64,000 nucleotides of DNA from positions 124,001 to 188,000 of the forward strand of contig NZ_MOOY01000003.1 of NCBI RefSeq assembly GCF_001931685.1, given 5' to 3'. Origin of the DNA: Pararhizobium arenae (GTDB lineage: Bacteria > Pseudomonadota > Alphaproteobacteria > Rhizobiales > Rhizobiaceae). The notes below the pieces were generated by a model. That model was not told where the DNA came from. It saw nothing but the letters and a program-made list of their open reading frames with translations, and did not search any database. Each line of letters begins with the position of its first letter. Position 1 is the stretch's first letter. The position numbers were made by a program, and so were the translations under genes. Positions 45,412-53,945 of the stretch are shown here, piece after piece.

Positions 45412-46068
45412 TCAGAGTTTCTGGATGATCTTGCGCAGCGACTCGTTGACGGCGCCGAGCATCAGCACGTTCTTGAGTGCCGCTTTCGGATCGCGTGTGC
45501 GAAACAGAAGCCCGTCGTCACGGATCTTGCGATCAACGACCAGCTTGCCTTCCTCGGCGTCCCTTTCCATCGCGACGGCAAAGAACATGCGGGAATAGCC
45601 AAGGCTGATATTCTTGAAGAACAGGTCCTTGTCGCTCACATCGGCAAAGAAGTTGGCGATGTAGAAGGACCAGCGCACATCGTCGAACTCGGCAAACTTG
45701 GTCTTTGCGGAGGTGACGTGGCAATACCCCAGATGCGGCCGTCCGCTCAGCGTCCTGTGATAAACGATCTTGGGAAAGCGGATGGAGGCATGAAAGCTGT
45801 TGATGCGCTCATGCGCCTGGCTGCCGGCGGCTTCCAGCTTGCGGCCCGTGCGTTCCGCCACTTCCTTGTGGGTAAGATAGCGCTTTTCCGCCGGATGCCA
45901 GTCGTCGCCGCGACGGGTAATGCGGCCTGTGCGCAGGAATTCGGTGTGCACGCCTGTCTTGGTGACCGGAGTGTCCTTTTCGGCCTTGGCGGTGTCGAAG
46001 TAACGCAGTTCTGGCATGGTCCATACCCGTTTTGCATGCTGCGGCAGCGGCGGCTGCCGATCGTCCAT
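45412..46068 (-). CDS. Uncharacterised protein, possibly DUF6656
   Basis: This 218-residue soluble protein carries the segments PELRYFDTAKAEKDTPVTKT, YHRTLSGRPHLGYCHVTSAK and SFYIANFFADVSDKDLFFKN. It looks like a conserved rhizobial hypothetical protein; I associate it weakly with DUF6656. No catalytic motif is evident. ATG at 46017 (PELRYFD start) is an alternative. It is divergent from the riboswitch-controlled operon. Confidence 0.55.
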   Translation of the reverse strand: MDDRQPPLPQHAKRVWTMPELRYFDTAKAEKDTPVTKTGVHTEFLRTGRITRRGDDWHPAEKRYLTHKEVAERTGRKLEAAGSQAHERINSFHASIRFPKIVYHRTLSGRPHLGYCHVTSAKTKFAEFDDVRWSFYIANFFADVSDKDLFFKNISLGYSRMFFAVAMERDAEEGKLVVDRKIRDDGLLFRTRDPKAALKNVLMLGAVNESLRKIIQKL

Positions 46069-46161
46069 TAGAAGATACTATTCCAGCGTGGTTAACGCCG
46101 TCTTCCTTCTAGCCACCCACGATGTCGCGAAGCTTGCGTGATCGCAAAGGGCCCGTGGATC

Positions 46162-46333
46162 GATGTCGCAATGTGACATCCGCTCGCTCTGGTATCAGCG
46201 GCCGCCCGAAAAAGCGCCATATGCTGAAAAAATCTGCATATCGTTGTTTCTAATGGATAAATTATAGTGAAGCAGAATATGTGTAGTGTCGTCTTTCTTG
46301 AATCGTCTGTCGCTAATTGACGATTGCGACATC
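46162..46333. promoter_or_regulatory. Repeated GATGTCGCAA motif upstream of the riboswitch
   Basis: GATGTCGCAATGTGACATC (46162-46180) is an imperfect palindrome with perfect 6-base outer arms. The decamer GATGTCGCAA recurs in inverted orientation at 46324-46333, just before the cobalamin riboswitch. The rest of the stretch (46181-46320) is AT-rich and should contain the promoter, though no clear consensus was found. Confidence 0.4.
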
Positions 46334-46361
46334 CATCTCTCGGCTTAAATGAAACCACTCA

Positions 46362-46529
46362 ACGGTGCCGCCTTTTAGGGAGGGCGGAGAATTGGGAAGC
46401 CGGTCGAAATCCGGCGCTGCCCCCGCAACGGTGGTGGAGCGAAACCTCGGCAAAAAGCCACTGGAGCAATCCGGGAAGGCGTCGAGACAGTCCTGCCAAG
46501 GACAGCTCCAGAGCCCGGAAACCAGCCTT
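46362..46529 (+). promoter_or_regulatory. Cobalamin (B12) riboswitch
   Basis: The core has the standard conserved pieces in order: GGGAAGCCGGTCGAAATCCG, then GCTGCCCCCGCAAC and, at the 3' end, the B12 box AGCCCGGAAACCAGCC (46512-46527). Adenosylcobalamin-type riboswitches lower expression when the vitamin is present. The 3' end lies 136 bases before the Rieske oxygenase start codon. Ends are approximate. Confidence 0.93.
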
Positions 46530-46608
46530 TGAGGCGAAATTGATGTCTTGGTTGCGGCGGGCAGCCGGAATGTGAACCATCAGACGGCGTGCACTCCCGC
46601 ACGACGGC

Positions 46609-46665
46609 GGTTCCTTTCCTGCTCGCTAAAACTTCAAATGATGTGGCGAACACAAGGAAAGAACC
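46609..46665 (+). promoter_or_regulatory. Likely Shine-Dalgarno-sequestering hairpin of the riboswitch
   Basis: GGTTCCTTTCCT (46609-46620) can pair with AGGAAAGAACC (46655-46665), with one bulged C. This buries the ribosome binding site AAGGAAAG and ends directly at the ATG of the Rieske oxygenase gene. It is the expected OFF state of a translational riboswitch. The competing ON-state pairing was not worked out. Confidence 0.6.
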
Positions 46666-47910
46666 ATGGATCTTCGCAGCGAAGTCCTCCGCAAGCTCAA
46701 GACCCGACGCGACGGCTACAGCCTCGAACAGGCCTTCTACACCGATCCCGATCTCTACAAGCTCGATCTGGAGCAGATCTGGTACAAGGATTGGCTGTTC
46801 ATCGGCCATGATTGCGAAGTGCCGAAGGCCGGCAATTATTTCACCGTCCAGGTCGGCGATTATCCGGTGGTCATCACCCGCGATCGCAAGGGCGAGGTCC
46901 GGGCGCTGCACAATTCCTGCCGCCATCGCGGCTCGCGCGTCTGCGCGGGACAAAAGGGTTCGTCTGCCAAGCTCGTCTGTCCCTATCACCAGTGGACCTA
47001 TGAACTCGATGGTTCGCTGCTGTTTGCCCGCCAGATGGGCGAGGATTTCGACAAGGCGGCGCACAGCCTGAAGCCCATCGCCTGCGAGACCGTCGGCGGC
47101 TACATCTTCATCTGCCTTGCCGACGAGCCGATCGACTTTCAGCCGATGCGCGACATGGTGACCCGCTATCTTCAGCCGCATAATCTGAAGGACACCAAGG
47201 TCGCTTTTGAGAGCACCATCATCGAGAAGGGCAACTGGAAGCTCGTCTGGGAAAACAACCGCGAGTGCTACCACTGCGCCGCCAACCATCCGGAACTCTG
47301 CCGCACCTATCCGGAGGCTCCGACCGCGACCGGCGTGCAGGGCGCCAAGGACGATCCGGTTATCGCCGAGCACTGGGCGCGCTGCGAAGCCCAGGGGCTT
47401 CCGAGCGAGTTCAAGATCGATCACACCGGCCAGTTTCGCATCGCCCGCATGCCGCTGATCGAAGGTGCGGAAAGCTACACCATGTCCGGCGCCCGCGCCG
47501 TCAAGCGCCAGCTGTCGGACGATGTCAGCCAGAGCCATATCGGCACGCTGCTGATGTTCCATTATCCCTCGACCTGGAACCATGTGCTGGCCGATCACGC
47601 CATCACCTTCCGCGTCCTGCCGCTCGGGCCGGAACTGACGCAGGTCACGACCAAGTGGCTGGTGCACAAGGATGCGGTCGAAGGCGTCGACTACAATCTC
47701 GACGAGCTCACCCATGTCTGGACGGAAACCAACGACCAGGATCGCCAGATCGTCGAGGAAAATGCCTTCGGCATCCGCTCGCCCGCCTACCAGCCCGGCC
47801 CCTATTCGCCGGAGCACGAAGGCGGCGTCATGCAGTTCGTCGAATGGTACGTCAACTTCATGCAGGACCGCCTGAAGGGCGCGACTGCTCCTCTGTTCAA
47901 GGTCGCCTGA
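46666..47910 (+). CDS. gbcA: Rieske oxygenase, glycine-betaine demethylase type
   Basis: This 414-residue oxygenase has a Rieske [2Fe-2S] site (Cys85-x-His87 and Cys105-xx-His108) and mononuclear iron ligands His203 and His208 in NNRECYHCAANHPELC. The sequence and the reductase partner fit GbcA, which removes a methyl group from glycine betaine to give dimethylglycine and formaldehyde. Related enzymes act on stachydrine or carnitine, so the substrate is inferred. It is preceded by a cobalamin riboswitch with its ribosome site in the expression platform. It is separated from the reductase gene by one base. Confidence 0.85.
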   Translation: MDLRSEVLRKLKTRRDGYSLEQAFYTDPDLYKLDLEQIWYKDWLFIGHDCEVPKAGNYFTVQVGDYPVVITRDRKGEVRALHNSCRHRGSRVCAGQKGSSAKLVCPYHQWTYELDGSLLFARQMGEDFDKAAHSLKPIACETVGGYIFICLADEPIDFQPMRDMVTRYLQPHNLKDTKVAFESTIIEKGNWKLVWENNRECYHCAANHPELCRTYPEAPTATGVQGAKDDPVIAEHWARCEAQGLPSEFKIDHTGQFRIARMPLIEGAESYTMSGARAVKRQLSDDVSQSHIGTLLMFHYPSTWNHVLADHAITFRVLPLGPELTQVTTKWLVHKDAVEGVDYNLDELTHVWTETNDQDRQIVEENAFGIRSPAYQPGPYSPEHEGGVMQFVEWYVNFMQDRLKGATAPLFKVA

Positions 47911-47911
47911 G

Positions 47912-49009
47912 ATGACGATTGCCTCCTCCTTCCGTCACTTCGATGAGCTTCAGCCGTTCAATGACCGCCAGCAGATGCTGGAGTGCATCGCGGTGACCGT
48001 CGAGGCGCCGGATGTCATGACCTTCACCTTCAAGTCCGAGAAGGACGCCTGGTTCCGGTATCTGCCGGGCCAGTTCGTCACACTCGAACTGCCGGTGAAG
48101 GCAGATGATCCGGTCATGCGTACCTACACGCTGTCTTCGACGCCATCGCGCCCCTTCTCGGTTGCGGTAACGGTCAAGGCGCAGGCAAACAGCATCGGCA
48201 CCCGCTGGATGTTCCAAAACCTGAAGCCCGGAATGAAACTCCGGGCTTTCGGCCCGCTCGGCGATTTCTCCTTCGTGCGCCATCCGGGTGAAAAGTACCT
48301 GTTCATCTCGGCCGGTTCCGGCATCACGCCGATGATGTCGATGACCCGTTGGATGGCCGATTGCGCGCCGCAGACGAACGTGACGTTCCTCTCCTGCGCC
48401 CGCGCACCGGACGATCTGCTCTTCCGCGAGGAGCTTGAAAATATCTCGCGCAACATGCCGAACCTCAACCTCGGCTTCATCGTCGAAACCCATGCGCCGC
48501 GCCACGGCTGGCACGGCCTGCGCGGCCGCATCGAAACCTCGAAGCTGGCGCTCTTGGCGCCCGATTTCCGCGACCGCACCGTCTTCTGTTGCGGGCCGGA
48601 GCCGTTCATGAAGGGCGTCAAAGCCATGCTCGAAAGCGTCGGCTTCGACATGACCCGCTATCATGAGGAAAGCTTCCAACCGGCGGCAGCGCCTGCCGAA
48701 GAAGAGCTTGCGATCCGGGCAGGGGCCGGCGAGGCGGATGCCAACGCCGTCTCCACCATCACCTTCACCATGGCCGGCAAGGAAGCCAAATGCCAGCCGG
48801 GCAAGACCATCCTCCAGACGGCCCGCGCCAACGGCGTGCGCATCGGCGCTGCCTGCGAGGGCGGCATTTGCGGCACCTGCCGGGTGATGAAGATCTCGGG
48901 CGACGTCGAGATGAACCACAATGGCGGCATTCTCGATGACGAGATCGCGGAAGGCTACATCCTCGCCTGCTGTTCGCGGCCCATCGGGGATGTGCAGATC
49001 GAGGCTTGA
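47912..49009 (+). CDS. gbcB: Ferredoxin-NAD(P)H reductase partner of the Rieske oxygenase
   Basis: This 365-residue hybrid-cluster-type reductase has an FAD-binding barrel (RTYTLSSTP), an NAD(P)-binding domain (FISAGSGITPMMSM, FCCGPEPFMKGVK) and a C-terminal plant-type [2Fe-2S] ferredoxin domain (CEGGICGTCRVM ... ACCSRP). It passes electrons from NAD(P)H to the oxygenase. It starts one base after the gbcA stop, so both are controlled by the upstream cobalamin riboswitch. Confidence 0.9.
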   Translation: MTIASSFRHFDELQPFNDRQQMLECIAVTVEAPDVMTFTFKSEKDAWFRYLPGQFVTLELPVKADDPVMRTYTLSSTPSRPFSVAVTVKAQANSIGTRWMFQNLKPGMKLRAFGPLGDFSFVRHPGEKYLFISAGSGITPMMSMTRWMADCAPQTNVTFLSCARAPDDLLFREELENISRNMPNLNLGFIVETHAPRHGWHGLRGRIETSKLALLAPDFRDRTVFCCGPEPFMKGVKAMLESVGFDMTRYHEESFQPAAAPAEEELAIRAGAGEADANAVSTITFTMAGKEAKCQPGKTILQTARANGVRIGAACEGGICGTCRVMKISGDVEMNHNGGILDDEIAEGYILACCSRPIGDVQIEA

Positions 49010-49060
49010 GCCTTCAGCCTGCGTGTGTCTGGGCGTTTTGATGGGCTGAAAATAGCCCTT

Positions 49061-49151
49061 CCGTCATGCTCGGGCTTGACCCGAGCATCTTCCACTGTCT
49101 CCGCATCGATGTGCCGCCAGCAGATCCTCGGCTCAAGGCCGAGGATGACGC
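49061..49151. repeat. Short palindromic intergenic repeat
   Basis: GTCATGCTCGGGCTTGACCC...GAGCAT and, inverted, GATCCTCGGCTCAAGGCCGAGGATGAC flank a short centre. It is related to the element at 22040-22194 and lies between gbcB and the convergent beta-helix/RTX gene. Confidence 0.8.
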
Positions 49152-49184
49152 GGAGTGTTTGTCAACTGACTGTGTGTCAGCGTT

Positions 49185-50861
49185 TCAGAACAGAAAATCG
49201 CCGGCATCCAGATGCCCGATCTTCACGTTCTCAAGCGTTATGCTATCGCCGTTCAGTCCATTGATATGGACGTCTGAACCGACCTGCTTCATATGGTTCT
49301 TCACCAGATCGTTGAAACTGGTGATACTGGAAAGCCCTGTCAGGTCGAGGATATCGTAGCTTGATCCCGTCGCGGTAAAATCCTTGATCGTGTCCTTGCC
49401 GTCGCCGGTTGCGAAGACGAAGGTATCTGACCCCGAGCCGCCGGTCAGGGTGTCAGCGCCGGCGTGACCCCAAAGCATGTCGTTGCCGCCACGGCCGCTG
49501 ATGTCGTTTTTGCCGCTGTTGCCATGGATCTGGTTGGCGAGCGTGTTGCCCGTGGCGTTGCTGTTGCCGGAGCCGAGCAATGTCAGGTTCTCGAAGTTGT
49601 CCCTCAGGGTGTATGTGGCGCTGGATCTGACGAGATCGGTGCCTTCCCCGGCCTTTTCGACGAGCGTGGTGGATGCGCTGCCGATGACATAAGTGTCGTT
49701 GCCCTTGCCGCCATAGACGCTGCCGGTGACGGTGCCGATCAGGCCCTCGAAATAATCGTTGCCGCCGCTGAGATGGATCGAGCCTTTGATCGTGCCGGTG
49801 TTGAAAACCTTCTGCACGCCATTGCCGCCAAGGAACGCCGTGCCGGTGCTTTCGACAAGGCCGGAATTCTTGAACTGCGAAGCCGCGGTGCCGGAAAAAT
49901 CAATTGCGGCGATTCCCGTCTTGGTGGCCGTTATTGTGCCCGTGTTGGTCAGCACATTGCTGGCGCCATCGATGGTGACCCCGCCGGCAGCCTTGATCAC
50001 CTTGTTGTTGGTGACGATCGCTTTGTCGGCATCGACGGAAATGCCATAGGCCGACGAGGTGATGGTGCCGTTGTTGGTGACGGTGCCGTTGTCGCCGGTG
50101 AGAACGATGGCATCCTTTACCGCTTTGATCGTGCCACCATTGTTGGTGACGATCGCGGAGATGCCCGAGGCCAGAATAGCCAAGGCCTTGGTTGAGGAGA
50201 TCAGGCCGTTATTGGTGATGGTCGCCTCGCTTCCTGAGGAAACGATAGCGTCCGTCGCGGATTTCAAAGTCCCGTGATTGGTGAGCGTCGCAGAACTGCC
50301 CGAGGAGACCAGCGCCCGCGCCTTGCTGGAACTTGTTTCGCCATTGTTGGTGAACTCGGCCGAGGAGCCGGTAAGCACGATGGCATCGCCAACGGCTTTC
50401 GTCGCGCCGTGGTTGATCACCTTTTCGTCCTTGCCGCTCGCCTTGATGGCGGTGCCGGCGGAAGAGGTGATCAGGCCATTGTTGACGATTTGGGTCGCAG
50501 CACCCGTGACCAGAAGCGTCGTCTGCTTGCCCTCGATCGTGCCGTGATTGGTAAGCTCCAGCCCGCCGCTCATGATCTCCATGGCGCCGCCGGTGGTGCC
50601 GGAAACCTTGCCCGCCTTGCTGATGACGAACATGCTGTCGCTATCGGCCACACCGCTAGCGCCAAACCGCACGGCATAGCCGGAAGCCGAGGTGACGTAT
50701 CCGTTGATATAGAAATCGCGGTCTGTGGCGACGCCGGTCGCGACGATGGCGGTGCCGGACGTGGTGAGGCTGATGTTCTGGTTCACGACCAGCTGGCTGT
50801 CGGCCTTGAGCACCGACACGGGTGTCGTGCGGTTGCTGGAAATCACAATCTTGGTCGTCAT
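49185..50861 (-). CDS. Beta-helix/RTX hybrid surface protein
   Basis: In this 558-residue protein residues of about 30-330 are imperfect repeats of roughly 21 residues with TNNGTI/TNHGTL cores (for example ATITNNGLISS, TVTNNGTITSSAYGI), as in autotransporter-type right-handed beta-helices. Residues after about 380 are RTX repeats (GGKGNDTYVIG, GRGGNDMLWGHAGADTLTGG) and a short C-terminal part ending LDAGDFLF. No signal peptide is visible, which suggests type I secretion. It may be an adhesin or surface coat protein; the combination is unusual. Confidence 0.82.
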   Translation of the reverse strand: MTTKIVISSNRTTPVSVLKADSQLVVNQNISLTTSGTAIVATGVATDRDFYINGYVTSASGYAVRFGASGVADSDSMFVISKAGKVSGTTGGAMEIMSGGLELTNHGTIEGKQTTLLVTGAATQIVNNGLITSSAGTAIKASGKDEKVINHGATKAVGDAIVLTGSSAEFTNNGETSSSKARALVSSGSSATLTNHGTLKSATDAIVSSGSEATITNNGLISSTKALAILASGISAIVTNNGGTIKAVKDAIVLTGDNGTVTNNGTITSSAYGISVDADKAIVTNNKVIKAAGGVTIDGASNVLTNTGTITATKTGIAAIDFSGTAASQFKNSGLVESTGTAFLGGNGVQKVFNTGTIKGSIHLSGGNDYFEGLIGTVTGSVYGGKGNDTYVIGSASTTLVEKAGEGTDLVRSSATYTLRDNFENLTLLGSGNSNATGNTLANQIHGNSGKNDISGRGGNDMLWGHAGADTLTGGSGSDTFVFATGDGKDTIKDFTATGSSYDILDLTGLSSITSFNDLVKNHMKQVGSDVHINGLNGDSITLENVKIGHLDAGDFLF

Positions 50862-51041
50862 CTGCTCATCATGTGCAGTGGTATCGAGCTTGGCGTTCTA
50901 AACCATTCTGCGGGGGAGACGGACAAAACCTGCCCGGTCGGCAACGTTATTCGCGCGCGGTGGTAAACATATGCTTGCCGGAGCGGGAAAACACAAGTGC
51001 TGCCCCAGCAGGGCAGCCTCCCCAAAACTGGGGACTTGCCG

Positions 51042-52058
51042 TTAGTTCAAGAGTTCAAAATGGTTCTTTTGACGGTTGCGCAAGTCCAGCGGGAGCGGTT
51101 TCTGCGGTTTGATCGAGGCCGTCAGCATCATGTCCACGCCGATGCCGCTTCCGGAGGAGGAGGAGCCTGCCTCTGCGGACGCGATAAGGAGCGGTGTGGC
51201 AAATGGCTTCTCCGGCACCAGTTCGCCCTTCGCCCAGATCTTCTTGAGCTCCGCCGCGTTCATCGCCGCGACATTGACGTCGATATCGTTGAGCGTTCCC
51301 GCCACCCGGTAAGGGCAGCGCCGCTTGCCGCAATTGGCGGCCGCCGAAAACTGCCAGAGCGCATAGCTGTCCCAGTTGCCCATCGGAAAGATGTCGCGAA
51401 TGCCCGGTTTGTAGCGGGCGTACCAGAGCGGCAGGCGCGACAGGATCGGATATCGATCCCGATGCTGGGCAATGTGTTTAGCCGTCGCGTGGTTGGTGTA
51501 GAGCATCGGATAGCGTCCGGTGCGGGTCTTGATATGCCCGGCAAAAATGCCGGCATCCTCCAGCGACATGAATTTCTCCGCATCGATGCCTTCGATGTCG
51601 AGCGCCATCAGCTCGTCGTCGCGCGGCGCGGCGTAGTCGATGAAATGATTGGCCTGATCGATGGGATTGCCGGGGCGGGCCAGATGATAGGCGCCCCACA
51701 GCAGGCCGTTAGCGCGGGCGATCATGCGGCGCGTCAGGTAGAGCTCGCGGCTGACGGCATATTTGCGCCACATGGTCTTGCAGTGGTTGACCGTGTCGCC
51801 GTTGTGATCGCCGGTGCAGGAAAAACTTTCCGGGAGCCCGTCGGACGCCTTGGCAATGAAGCCGGCTATGCGCTTGTCGGTCAGCATTTTCTCCCAGTCG
51901 ATGATGTTCATCTCGTAGGCATCGATCACGATCGCGTTAGATGGCGTCTTCCAGGGCATGACGTCGCGCGCGCTGAGCGGTGTCGCGAACATGGTCGCGG
52001 CAAGGGCGAAGGAGAGGCTCAAAAGCCCTGAAACCAATGTTTTCCGGCGTTTTGTCAT
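51042..52058 (-). CDS. Glycoside hydrolase family 25 (lysozyme-like) protein
   Basis: This 338-residue protein has a signal peptide (LLSLSFALAATMFATPLSA-RD) and a GH25 muramidase domain: VIDAYEMNIIDWEKM, GLLWGAYHLARPG, LMALDIEGIDAEKF with the catalytic-type DxE, RYPMLYTNHAT and YALWQFSA. It would cut the glycan strands of peptidoglycan in the periplasm or outside. The C-terminal 60 residues are a polar tail. The first catalytic aspartate is assumed to be in VIDAYE. Confidence 0.85.
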   Translation of the reverse strand: MTKRRKTLVSGLLSLSFALAATMFATPLSARDVMPWKTPSNAIVIDAYEMNIIDWEKMLTDKRIAGFIAKASDGLPESFSCTGDHNGDTVNHCKTMWRKYAVSRELYLTRRMIARANGLLWGAYHLARPGNPIDQANHFIDYAAPRDDELMALDIEGIDAEKFMSLEDAGIFAGHIKTRTGRYPMLYTNHATAKHIAQHRDRYPILSRLPLWYARYKPGIRDIFPMGNWDSYALWQFSAAANCGKRRCPYRVAGTLNDIDVNVAAMNAAELKKIWAKGELVPEKPFATPLLIASAEAGSSSSGSGIGVDMMLTASIKPQKPLPLDLRNRQKNHFELLN

Positions 52059-52215
52059 GGGACACAGCGTGCCGGCGTCATGGTTAACGAACGGTAAATG
52101 GGCGGATCACGATTTCTGGCGATGCGGCGCGGTGCAGGCGAGGGCGGAACAAAATCGGCGACCCTGCAGTTTTAAGGGGCAGAACGACAACCTTGAACCC
52201 AACGGAGGAACCCAA

Positions 52216-52689
52216 ATGGGTCGCTTGAGCAAACTTATCCCCGCCGCCCTTTCGGCCGTGTTTCTGATCACATCGGTTGCACCGTCGCAGGCTTTCACGT
52301 CAATTCCGGTGCCAACAAAGGCGGAACGCGTCTCTGACGTCCAGACCGTACAGTATCGCCGCGACCGTGATCGTGACCGCGATTATCGCCGCGGCTACTA
52401 TCGCAATGGCGGCCGCTATTACTACAACGGTCACCGCGGCTATCGTTATTCGCGTCCGGGCTATCGTCAGTATAACGGCGCCTGGTTCCCCCTTGCTGCA
52501 TTCGCGACCGGCGCAATCATCGGCGGTGCCGTTGCCCAGCCGCGTCCGGTTTACCCGGCTCCGAGCTACAGCGGCGGCGGTTCCCATGCGCAGTGGTGTG
52601 CAAACCGTTATCGTTCGTACCGCGCGTACGACAACACGTTCCAGCCGTATAACGGCCCGCGCCAGCAGTGCTATTCGCCTTACTCGTAA
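52216..52689 (+). CDS. BA14K-like exported protein
   Basis: This 157-residue protein has a signal peptide (ALSAVFLITSVAPSQAF), an Arg/Tyr/Gly-rich middle (RDRDRDYRRGYYRNGGRYYY) and one hydrophobic stretch (AAFATGAIIGGAVAQ). The C-terminal domain (HAQWCANRYRSYRAYDNTFQPYNGPRQQC) is the BA14K-like domain first seen in a Brucella immunoreactive lectin-like protein. Its role in free-living rhizobia is unknown. ATG has GGAGGAA upstream and the gene has its own terminator. Confidence 0.9.
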   Translation: MGRLSKLIPAALSAVFLITSVAPSQAFTSIPVPTKAERVSDVQTVQYRRDRDRDRDYRRGYYRNGGRYYYNGHRGYRYSRPGYRQYNGAWFPLAAFATGAIIGGAVAQPRPVYPAPSYSGGGSHAQWCANRYRSYRAYDNTFQPYNGPRQQCYSPYS

Positions 52690-52713
52690 GGTTGAATGCA
52701 ATCGAGACATCAA

Positions 52714-52740
52714 GAGGGTCGGCATCGCCGGCCCTTTTTC
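52714..52740 (+). terminator. Intrinsic terminator of the BA14K-like gene
   Basis: AGGGTCGGC (52715-52723) pairs with GCCGGCCCT (52727-52735) with one G-U pair, then TTTTT. It lies 25 bases after the stop. Confidence 0.88.
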
Positions 52741-52751
52741 CATCATACGGT

Positions 52752-53747
52752 CTACAGGATGCCGATCCGTTTCAGGATCGTCCAGGCAAGCCCCATTGAC
52801 ATCAGAATGAACATGCCCGCAACCAGGGTTCCGTGAATGCCTTCCGCAAGCGGCAAGCCGCCGGTGTTCATGCCGAAAAAACCGGTGACCAGCGTTGGCG
52901 GCAGCAGGAAGGCCGTCATCAGCGAAAGGATGTAGAGATGGCGGTTGGTTTCGGATGAAAGCTTGCTGTCGATTTCTTCATGCAGCAGCCGCGCCCGCTC
53001 CTGAAGCGCGAACACGTCGCGATCAACCGTTTCCAGCCGGTCCGACAGGCGCTCGGCAGCGTCGAGAAAACCGGGCGGCACCTCGTCTTCCTCGGATGTG
53101 CCGACACGCCGCAGGAGCGCCAGCAGTGTCCGTAGGTGCCGATGCAGCCTCACAGCCGTCCGGCGCAGGGGCGCCAGGCGCGGCTGGCTGTTGTGCCCCG
53201 CCTCTCCATAGACATCGTCCTCGATGACATTCAGTTCTTCCGTCAGTTCCAGCACAAGGCTGATCAGCGTGCGCTGGAACTCGACGACCATCATTTCAAA
53301 AAGATCGATTGGGCGGGCGCAGCGGTTCGCCTGCTCGACGGCAGACTTTACCCGGTCGATGCTGCGCAGCGGGTGCAGGCGCGTTGTGATGACGAAACGG
53401 TCGCTGACGGCAAAATGCAGCCATCCGATCGTCTTCGTCTCTGCATCGAAGGTGCGTTCGAAATCGACCAGCGTCCCGTGCACGATATCGTCCGTCACGG
53501 CGATGGTGGCTTGGGTGTCGTGGCTGGTGAGGGTGGAGATGACGTCCAAAGGCAGGTCGAAAATCTTTTCGATCAACGCCGGCGTCCGGGCGTCGCTCAG
53601 CGCCAGATGCACCCAGATCCAGCCTTCACCCGTCTGCCGCAGGTTTTCCACCGAGGAATCGATGGCGATGCGGCTGCAGCGCGTTTCGCCCGGCGTGAAA
53701 CGATAGGCCCATACCAGTCCGGGAATGTCGCGCGATAACAGGTTCAT
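52752..53747 (-). CDS. CorA/ZntB-type divalent cation transporter
   Basis: This 331-residue protein has a large cytoplasmic N-terminal domain and two C-terminal helices. The pore signature GFFGMNTGG (with the GMN triplet) lies after the first helix. The N-terminus WAYRFTPGE and EGWIWVHLALSD resemble ZntB more than CorA, so zinc transport is more likely than magnesium. Direction and metal are inferred. Confidence 0.88.
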   Translation of the reverse strand: MNLLSRDIPGLVWAYRFTPGETRCSRIAIDSSVENLRQTGEGWIWVHLALSDARTPALIEKIFDLPLDVISTLTSHDTQATIAVTDDIVHGTLVDFERTFDAETKTIGWLHFAVSDRFVITTRLHPLRSIDRVKSAVEQANRCARPIDLFEMMVVEFQRTLISLVLELTEELNVIEDDVYGEAGHNSQPRLAPLRRTAVRLHRHLRTLLALLRRVGTSEEDEVPPGFLDAAERLSDRLETVDRDVFALQERARLLHEEIDSKLSSETNRHLYILSLMTAFLLPPTLVTGFFGMNTGGLPLAEGIHGTLVAGMFILMSMGLAWTILKRIGIL

Positions 53748-53852
53748 GTGGTTGAATGTCCTAACCCGGGGCAGAAGACGCTTAGGCGCGTTTCATGACA
53801 TTCTTGTTGCAGATGGCGTCGGGGTAAAGGGGCAATCGATCCGTATCGGATA

Positions 53853-53868
53853 TTGACGTTTACGTAAA
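53853..53868 (+). promoter_or_regulatory. LiuR-like operator TTGACGTTTACGTAAA
   Basis: This 16-base near-palindrome stands 78 bases before the first codon of the acyl-CoA dehydrogenase gene, inside an AT-rich promoter region. It resembles operators of MerR-family regulators such as LiuR that control branched-chain or fatty acyl-CoA catabolism. The regulator is not in this window. Confidence 0.45.
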
Positions 53869-53945
53869 AATCAATAATTTCGCCACTAGGAGACATCGCC
53901 TGACGCATGGGCGAGGTTATCATGGGATGGCAGGAGGAGACGACC

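Noticed and set aside
44483-45598. Plus-strand frame opposite the Sua5/YrdC gene
   Set aside because: Antisense shadow of a gene with complete motifs.
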